Shown here piece after piece: positions 32,101-35,639 of a DNA stretch of 35,639 nt. Positions within the stretch are counted from its first letter, which is position 1, and every line of letters begins with the position of its first letter. The notes beneath the pieces were generated by a model. That model was not told where the DNA came from, searched no databases, and was given only the letters and a program-made list of their open reading frames with translations. The translations under genes and the position numbers were made by a program. The DNA lies in IMG/VR virus record IMGVR_UViG_2088090015_000152, positions 1-35,639 of that record; one strand, given 5' to 3'. This DNA comes from a virus.

Positions 32101-32255
32101 GAGAGCAGGTCGTCTAATTCTTTCATGTGTTTGCGTTCAGCGGCCCAGCGTTCGTGCGTCTCGCGCCACTCCGCTTCGTGTTGCGGGCAGAGCTGTACCC
32201 ACCGCTCACCGCGATGAGTACAGCCGCACTTCTCCCGCTGTTGTTTGTCACTCAC
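32097..32255 (-). CDS. 52-aa Cys/His small protein
   Basis: GTG 32255 to TGA 32097, overlapping the next start by ATGA. The sequence SDKQQREKCGCTHRGERWVQ contains C-G-C-x-H, followed by LCPQHEAEW with C-x-x-H, together a possible CCCH or CCHH zinc site. The second half is a charged helix (RETHERWAAERKHMKELDDL). The gene starts 5 bp after the preceding stop. It resembles small zinc-binding early phage proteins, but no family is recognised. Confidence 0.6.
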   Translation of the reverse strand: MSDKQQREKCGCTHRGERWVQLCPQHEAEWRETHERWAAERKHMKELDDLLS

Positions 32256-32259
32256 GGCC

Positions 32260-32394
32260 TCAATAGTAGCCGTGCTTCGGCAGTTGCTGCAACGGCCGGC
32301 GGTAGTTGTCGTAGACGCAGCCGCGCTCGTCTACGAAGCCGCGCGACACGTTGATCCACGCGCCGCCCTGTCCACTTGTGTCGGTAGTGCTCAA
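32260..32394 (-). CDS. 44-aa hypothetical protein, TTG start
   Basis: TTG 32394 is chosen because it forms a TTGA overlap with the stop of the gene upstream and follows GGGAGAG; an in-frame TTG at 32454 would run through that upstream gene. The sequence STTDTSGQGGAWINVSRGFV, then DERGCVYDNYRRPLQQLP, is beta-like and polar, with one Cys. It is too short to classify. The TTGA coupling is the main support. Confidence 0.55.
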   Translation of the reverse strand: MSTTDTSGQGGAWINVSRGFVDERGCVYDNYRRPLQQLPKHGYY

Positions 32395-32561
32395 ACATCG
32401 TTGCTCTCCCTCTTGCCCGTAGGTACTCCAGCTCGATGCGTAGGGAAGGTGCAATCCTTCACAGGCTTGCCTTCCTGTTTACATCGACATGGCCAGCACG
32501 AAAGGATCTGCTCGGGCGCGTAGCCCGCAGCGATCAACTCGAAGTAGTGCGAATCATTCAC
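32391..32561 (-). CDS. 56-aa Cys-rich small protein
   Basis: GTG 32561 to TGA 32391. The sequence begins NDSHYFELIAAGYAPEQILS, followed by a cluster CWPCRCKQEGK and a later VKDC, four Cys in a spacing that could hold one zinc. The tail is basic and polar (THRAGVPTGKRESN). It lies 12 bp after the preceding stop and overlaps the next start. The composition is unlike a random frame, and the tight packing supports it. Function unknown. Confidence 0.55.
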   Translation of the reverse strand: MNDSHYFELIAAGYAPEQILSCWPCRCKQEGKPVKDCTFPTHRAGVPTGKRESNDV

Positions 32562-32573
32562 TCGCGTTCTCGC

Positions 32574-32813
32574 TCAACGTTGCTTCTTGGCCCGAGCTTC
32601 AGCCTCGGAGCGCTTCAGTTCGTCACGTGCCTTGAAGGCATCGCTGAATCCCTCCAGCTCTTTACGGGCTCCAGCGTTCGCCATGTCAGCCGCTGATGTC
32701 TCGTCAGCGCCTGGATCGGCGGGGGCCGCGAACTCTAGCCGCTCGACTAAGATCGCTTCTTGCAGTTGCGGAGCGCACTTGCAACAACAGACGGGTTCGA
32801 GCGTGTTACACAT
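32574..32813 (-). CDS. Cys-cluster protein with charged helical tail
   Basis: 79 aa from ATG 32813 (GGAGGA ~9 nt upstream), overlapping the preceding stop by 8 bp. The N-terminus carries CNTLEPVCCCKCAPQ, five cysteines within 13 residues, which suggests a metal site. The second half is a charged helix rich in Lys, Arg, Glu and Ala (ARKELEGFSDAFKARDELKR). No family recognised. It is one of a run of small, Cys-bearing early proteins. Confidence 0.6.
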   Translation of the reverse strand: MCNTLEPVCCCKCAPQLQEAILVERLEFAAPADPGADETSAADMANAGARKELEGFSDAFKARDELKRSEAEARAKKQR

Positions 32814-33150
32814 TGGCGAGTTCCTCCGCATAGTAGACGCGCACGATGGCGTCGTAAATGTCGCTGCGATAGTCCTCAGCGTTCAACAGGTCGCGCATCA
32901 GCTCGCGCGGCTCGAAGAAATCAACAGCGCCCGGGAAATCGAGCGGAACGTCCGTGTATTCGTTCAGCAGCTGCTCGATGCGCGGATGCGGACCGAGCGT
33001 CTCGATGAAACCGACCACACCCGTCGGACTGGTAAGCGCATAACCCTTGCGTTTGCGGCCTTTCACCCTGACCGTAGCGGCGTGCCAGCCGGTCACCTTG
33101 CGCAGGCTAGTGTTCCAACCTGCGTTGTCGAGCTTTACTTGTGCGTTCAT
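32806..33150 (-). CDS. Hypothetical early protein, 114 aa
   Basis: ATG 33150, with GAGG somewhat distant upstream. The N-terminal part is basic and beta-like (WNTSLRKVTGWHAATVRVKG, RKRKGYALTSPTGVVGFIET). The C-terminal half is acidic and helical (FFEPRELMRDLLNAEDYRSD). A basic sheet followed by an acidic helix may be a small nucleic-acid or protein-binding domain, but I recognise nothing. It overlaps the next gene by 8 bp. Confidence 0.65.
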   Translation of the reverse strand: MNAQVKLDNAGWNTSLRKVTGWHAATVRVKGRKRKGYALTSPTGVVGFIETLGPHPRIEQLLNEYTDVPLDFPGAVDFFEPRELMRDLLNAEDYRSDIYDAIVRVYYAEELANV

Positions 33151-33181
33151 GTGTCGTCTAACCTCGTCGTGTTGTGAAAAA

Positions 33182-33478
33182 TCAATAGTCGGTCGGAAGC
33201 AGAATCGAAGTTCGCTTTCTGTCGGCCTCCGTGATGATCCAGAATTCTGATGTTGGCGTTATCTCGTAAGCTGAAAACAAACGACCGCCCGCTTCGAGCG
33301 CAGCATCGTTCGTTTTCAGCCCGTTCGCGTTGAGGTCGCCCCAGTCGCCCGCGACGTGGCGCGCGAGCATCCCTGCGAGGCGGCCTTGCCAGCCGAGTTC
33401 ACCAAACAGTTTACGTGCTTCCCCTTCGGCTGCCTTTGTGATTTCGAGCTTGCCGATTTCGAATTTTGCGGCGGTCAT
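33182..33478 (-). CDS. Conserved plasmid/phage protein with GDWGD...ITEADR motif
   Basis: 98 aa from ATG 33478 (GAGGAA upstream). The pattern LLARHVAGDWGDLNANGLKTN-type core (here ARHVAGDWGDL, then NDAALEAGGRLFSAYEI), followed by FWIITEADRKRTSILLP and a final DY, is a well-marked family common on plasmids, integrative elements and phages. It is usually annotated only as hypothetical or, probably wrongly, as a restriction-related subunit. The conservation is clear; the function is not known to me. Confidence 0.75.
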   Translation of the reverse strand: MTAAKFEIGKLEITKAAEGEARKLFGELGWQGRLAGMLARHVAGDWGDLNANGLKTNDAALEAGGRLFSAYEITPTSEFWIITEADRKRTSILLPTDY

Positions 33479-33671
33479 GACTACGTTCCTCTTTCGTTGT
33501 CAAGTTGTCGAGCCCTGAGACGTACGGTACCCACCTACGTCCGTCGAAATATTCTTGTGCGAGCATTAGACCGATTGCGTAGCCCTGCTCGCCGGGCTTC
33601 GCGTAGAGCCACCGCGGCGATTCCTCGCCGCGATAGCGAACAGTTCCGGGAACTATGCGCCCTTTCTTCAT
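33411..33671 (-). CDS. Hypothetical protein overlapping the next gene
   Basis: 86 aa from ATG 33671 in an ATGA overlap with the gene upstream. Residues 1-60 look real (MKKGRIVPGTVRYRGEESPR, then PGEQGYAIGLMLAQEYFDGR and RWVPYVSGL). The last ~25 residues are Arg/Lys-rich and overlap the next gene by 68 bp in another frame, so the end may be tolerated overlap or the frame may be shifted. The third palindrome copy is in its codons 6-10 (IVPGT). Confidence 0.55.
   Translation of the reverse strand: MKKGRIVPGTVRYRGEESPRWLYAKPGEQGYAIGLMLAQEYFDGRRWVPYVSGLDNLTTKEERSHDRRKIRNRQARNHKGSRRGST
33642..33654 (+). repeat. Palindrome copy 3, AGTTCCGGGAACT
   Basis: 13-bp core identical to the copies at 13862-13876 and 28341-28355. 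It is coding on the minus strand and is again read as I-V-P-G-T. All three copies are followed by AT or A on the same side. Confidence 0.7.
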
Positions 33672-34129
33672 TCTGCACCCCCTGCTCCGCGCAGACGCTG
33701 ATGCGCGACATACCCGAAAGCCTGCTGGCAAAGCTCGCGCTCTTTCTCCAGTCCCTTGGCGGCCAGCATCCTGTCGAGCGTGGACAGCGGCACGGCCGCT
33801 AGGCTCATGGTGTTCGCCGCGTTGCCGGCCGCCGTCGCGCGGTTGGCCATCTCGTCGGCGATCTCTTTGTAGCTCACGCCGTCAGCGTTGCGCGCTGGCG
33901 GTTGGGTTGCTCGTAGCTTCGCGATGACTTCGAGCAGGTCATCGTTGCTGTCTCGATGCAGGCCGAGCGCTGTCCGCACCTGTAGCAGCGCACGCTGGCA
34001 TCGTTCAAGCTCGTCGATCTCTGGAGGCGTCGCGAAATTGAATCCGCACGCCACACAGTGCGTGCGCGGCAACAGAACGATGGACACCCACGGATGGGCA
34101 CACTCATTCGATGAACTGGTGTTACTCAT
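33668..34129 (-). CDS. Hypothetical early protein with N-terminal Cys/His site
   Basis: 153 aa from ATG 34129, with GGAGGG ~8 nt upstream. The N-terminus holds ECAHPWVSIVLLPRTHCVAC (Cys, His, His, Cys-x-x-Cys), a probable small zinc site of the type seen in phage proteins that begin 'CxHPW'. Residues ~40-153 are helical (IDELERCQRALLQVRTALGL, YKEIADEMANRATAAG, LAAKGLEKERELCQQAFGYV). No enzymatic motif. The frame is open further upstream as a shadow only. Confidence 0.65.
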   Translation of the reverse strand: MSNTSSSNECAHPWVSIVLLPRTHCVACGFNFATPPEIDELERCQRALLQVRTALGLHRDSNDDLLEVIAKLRATQPPARNADGVSYKEIADEMANRATAAGNAANTMSLAAVPLSTLDRMLAAKGLEKERELCQQAFGYVAHQRLRGAGGAE

Positions 34130-34299
34130 TGGTCGTCCCTCCGCGGCATGGTGCCGCATCTGTAGCAAGGCGTGTAGCACCAGCGTTCCGTCGAACGCGC
34201 GTAGCCGATATAGAATCCGACCGCGTAGCCGATGAGCATGCCGAAGAAAACTCCGGCCGCCGCTATCAGCGTCCACAGGATCGGAAGTAGGTCGCTCAC
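34126..34299 (-). CDS. 57-aa TM protein with Cys-rich tail
   Basis: GTG 34299 in a GTGA overlap with the stop of the gene upstream; ends in ATGA with the next gene. There are one or two TM segments (LLPILWTLIAAAGVFFGMLI, then GYAVGFYIGYA), followed by a polar tail with three cysteines, WCYTPCYRCGTM. Two couplings support the short GTG start over the longer open frame. The function is unknown. Confidence 0.6.
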   Translation of the reverse strand: MSDLLPILWTLIAAAGVFFGMLIGYAVGFYIGYARSTERWCYTPCYRCGTMPRRDDQ

Positions 34300-34484
34300 A
34301 GCGGCACCGACGGACCGCCGTCGCCCCCGTTCTTGAGCATGCAGTCCGTGTCGGTGTCGCACGCGATGACAGCAGCGCGCACACACTGACGAGGTTGCTG
34401 CACTTCGGCGCGCATCTCGTGCATGAACTGCCATTGACGGATCAACAGAAACGTCACTAGCAGTGCGATGTATGTTAGACGCAT
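34296..34484 (-). CDS. 62-aa protein with N-terminal signal-anchor
   Basis: ATG 34484 with AGGAG ~7 nt upstream. The N-terminus MRLTYIALLVTFLLIRQWQF is a signal anchor or signal peptide without a lipobox. The remainder is polar with three Cys (QQPRQCVRAAVIACDTDTDC), which could form disulfides if the tail is periplasmic. This differs from an Rz1-type lipoprotein. A role at the host envelope is possible. Confidence 0.6.
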   Translation of the reverse strand: MRLTYIALLVTFLLIRQWQFMHEMRAEVQQPRQCVRAAVIACDTDTDCMLKNGGDGGPSVPL

Positions 34485-34487
34485 GGT

Positions 34488-34670
34488 CTACTCCTGGAGT
34501 GTGAGGGGGAGCTTCGCATTCAGCAGCTGCAGCGGTTGCCAGCCGTTGATGCGTGTAAGGTGCTCGCGGATTCTATACGCGAGCTGGTCTACCGTGTGCG
34601 CGTCGCGCCAGACTTGCGCGGCGGTTTGCGGTCGGCCGTTCGGGGTGTCGTGCAGATAGTACTCGTTCAT
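34488..34670 (-). CDS. 60-aa hypothetical protein
   Basis: ATG 34670 in an ATGA overlap with the upstream stop. MNEYYLHDTPNGRPQTAAQV, then DQLAYRIREHLTRINGWQPL and a hydrophobic end LNAKLPLTLQE. The open frame further upstream is not needed. It is helical and polar with no recognisable motif. Confidence 0.6.
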   Translation of the reverse strand: MNEYYLHDTPNGRPQTAAQVWRDAHTVDQLAYRIREHLTRINGWQPLQLLNAKLPLTLQE

Positions 34671-34882
34671 AGCTTCGCCCTCGTCGGTGCATACTGCTCC
34701 AGTTCCGCTATGTACGCGAGCAGGTTCGTGCGCGTGTTGTCCACGTTGTCTTTGTTCGGCCATTCATGGCTGTCGCTGACTTCGCTAGCGAAGGCTTGAA
34801 CAAGCTCGACAGCGGTAGCTGAAGCGAGTTCGGCGGCTTGCCGTTCCGCGCGCGTCGGGCGTCTGGTGAAAGTTGCGTTCAT
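34667..34882 (-). CDS. 71-aa hypothetical helical protein
   Basis: ATG 34882 with AGGAGAG ~6 nt upstream. The N-terminus is basic (NATFTRRPTRAERQAAELAS), followed by a helical body (AVELVQAFASEVSDSHEW) and TRTNLLAYIAELEQYAPTR. It is the first gene after the strong stem at 34913-34949. Family unknown. Confidence 0.6.
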   Translation of the reverse strand: MNATFTRRPTRAERQAAELASATAVELVQAFASEVSDSHEWPNKDNVDNTRTNLLAYIAELEQYAPTRAKL

Positions 34883-34912
34883 GGTTCTCTCCTGTTTGAA
34901 CTGTCACTCAAG

Positions 34913-34949
34913 CTGTCACACTGCGCGTGCTAATAGCGCAGTGTGACAG
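34913..34949. terminator. 14-bp hairpin in an early intergenic gap
   Basis: Perfect stem CTGTCACACTGCGC (34913-34926) / GCGCAGTGTGACAG (34936-34949) with loop GTGCTAATA. A further CTGTCAC occurs at 34901-34907, and TTGAA flanks both sides as near-inverted sequence. There is no T-tract on either strand. The repeated CTGTCAC half-site makes an operator or binding site as likely as a terminator. Confidence 0.7.
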
Positions 34950-34958
34950 GTTCAATGC

Positions 34959-35294
34959 TCAGTTAGACGCGGAAGCCGTCTCCTGCTGCTCGCGAGCCGC
35001 ACGCTGGAACGCCAGCATCTTGCGATTCTGCTCGACGACAGCATCGAACGCCGCCTTACCCTGACCGTCATCATCGTTGATGATGTTGTAGGTCGCGATG
35101 GCGACGCGGCCCTTGCCGGTCTCGATGAGCGTCGCTTCCGAGCCCACCGCGACAGCCTCAGCACAGCTCTTGAGGACTTCGATCAGTCCAAGCTGAGCGA
35201 TAATGCCGCGGTCCGCGAAGGCCGGATGCGAGAGGTCCACGAGAATCGTCAGGATGTGGTTGGACTTCTTGCTGGTCTGGTTCTGGTCAGTCAT
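34959..35294 (-). CDS. Hypothetical early protein, 111 aa
   Basis: ATG 35294, with AGGAG ~8 nt upstream. The sequence is alpha/beta (NHILTILVDLSHPAFADRGI, GLIEVLKSCAEAVAVGSEAT, GRVAIATYNIINDDDGQGKA), with a Gln/Ala-rich helical end. It looks like a complete small soluble protein. I recognise no family. It is separated from the gene upstream by 42 bp and from the one downstream by the 14-bp stem. Confidence 0.65.
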   Translation of the reverse strand: MTDQNQTSKKSNHILTILVDLSHPAFADRGIIAQLGLIEVLKSCAEAVAVGSEATLIETGKGRVAIATYNIINDDDGQGKAAFDAVVEQNRKMLAFQRAAREQQETASASN

Positions 35295-35336
35295 GTTTTC
35301 AAACTCCTGTGTTGGTTAGTCAACGTCTACGAAAAA

Positions 35337-35621
35337 TCACTTGCGATACCGTCTATTTCTCTTGGCTTCTTTCTCCCGTAAGTGGTCTATTGATCGTTTC
35401 GGAGGACCGTCTTCGCTATCCAAGTCGATCTTGTCTTCCGGCTTCGCCTGCAGATACTTCTGTCGCTGCGCGCGGTCATCTTCGTGCCGCTGTTTCAGTT
35501 GTGCGTGGAGTGTCTCGCCGCGCAATTTGAAACTTTTGGCGGCCTCTTTGTCTCCGGCCTCCTTGGCTTCCGCATAGTTCACGAGCGCATCCTGAAACAG
35601 GCGATAAAGCTCTGTCGCCAT
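35337..35621 (-). CDS. Basic helical hypothetical protein
   Basis: 94 aa from ATG 35621, 18 bp from the window edge, so upstream signals cannot be judged. It is almost entirely helical and charged: YRLFQDALVNYAEAKEAGDK, LRGETLHAQLKQRHEDDRAQ, and a Lys/Arg-rich end REKEAKRNRRYRK. It could bind nucleic acid. No family recognised. Confidence 0.6.
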   Translation of the reverse strand: MATELYRLFQDALVNYAEAKEAGDKEAAKSFKLRGETLHAQLKQRHEDDRAQRQKYLQAKPEDKIDLDSEDGPPKRSIDHLREKEAKRNRRYRK

Positions 35622-35639
35622 CAGCCCTGTAGACCAACC

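Noticed and set aside
32358-32403. ATG-initiated alternative frame near 32403 on the minus strand (Arg-rich)
   Set aside because: It overlaps two better-supported small genes joined by a TTGA overlap and has a shadow composition.
1-35639. purZ gene
   Set aside because: All plausible frames were read for an adenylosuccinate-synthetase-like start and P-loop; none was found, so only the DatZ/MazZ-like pair is reported.
1-35639. Integrase, repressor, tRNA genes, CRISPR array, IS element, phage RNA polymerase
   Set aside because: No supporting motifs, cloverleaf, regular spacer repeats or transposase signatures were seen; absence applies to this window only.

Overview
The window looks like most of the genome of a lytic-style, podovirus-like tailed phage of a Gram-negative, GC-rich host. 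GC content is roughly 60% by eye. The virion genes resemble the P22/T7 short-tail type: a split gp10-like tail hub, a T7 gp13-like protein, a run of coiled-coil internal (ejection) proteins and one tail fibre. A T4-type lysozyme and a 3-TM holin fit a Gram-negative host. The genus and host cannot be named from sequence alone. Terminase and portal are not present, so they probably lie before position 1. I see no integrase, repressor, tRNA, CRISPR array, reverse transcriptase, IS element or single-subunit RNA polymerase.

Layout. Plus strand, 1-17525 (late genes): the C-terminus of a probable capsid protein, three small virion-type proteins separated by hairpins and terminators, a probable connector protein, a tail hub split over two overlapping ORFs, a gp13-like GNAT-fold protein, four internal/ejection-type proteins, and a 920-aa modular tail fibre with a glycine-rich tip. 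The lysis block follows (holin candidate, GH24 lysozyme, 3-TM holin). After it come a zinc-ribbon/metallophosphoesterase protein, a small membrane protein and an HExxH metalloprotease-like protein. A 13-bp-stem hairpin at 17595-17627 sits where the two converging transcription units meet.

Minus strand, 35621-17645 (early/replication genes, read right to left): about twenty small proteins, several with Cys clusters or a single TM segment, and a glycoside-hydrolase-like protein lying just behind a strong terminator. Next come a PrimPol-VapE/VirE primase-helicase, a DUF2800 PD-(D/E)XK exonuclease, a DUF2815 ssDNA-binding-type protein, a family A DNA polymerase with an intact proofreading domain, a VRR-NUC nuclease and an SNF2-type helicase. 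The block ends with an HD phosphohydrolase resembling DatZ and a protein resembling the dATP/dGTP diphosphohydrolase (MazZ, DUF5664) family. Genes are packed tightly, with many ATGA, TAATG, GTGA or TTGA overlaps that indicate translational coupling. No gene-free stretch exceeds 300 bp; the longest is 26437-26611.

Most interesting points: (1) the DatZ-like/MazZ-like pair beside a family A polymerase, which is two of the three marker genes for 2-aminoadenine (Z) DNA, while purZ is not in the window; (2) a zinc-ribbon plus metallophosphoesterase protein beside the lysis genes; (3) a carbohydrate-binding-like domain that appears nested inside a small tail module exactly where the hub gene is split; (4) a large inverted repeat in the only sizeable intergenic gap of the replication block; (5) a 13-15 bp palindrome present three times; (6) an apparent excess of the pentamer GTCTA/TAGAC. 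All domain names come from motif reading and memory of families, not from a database search.
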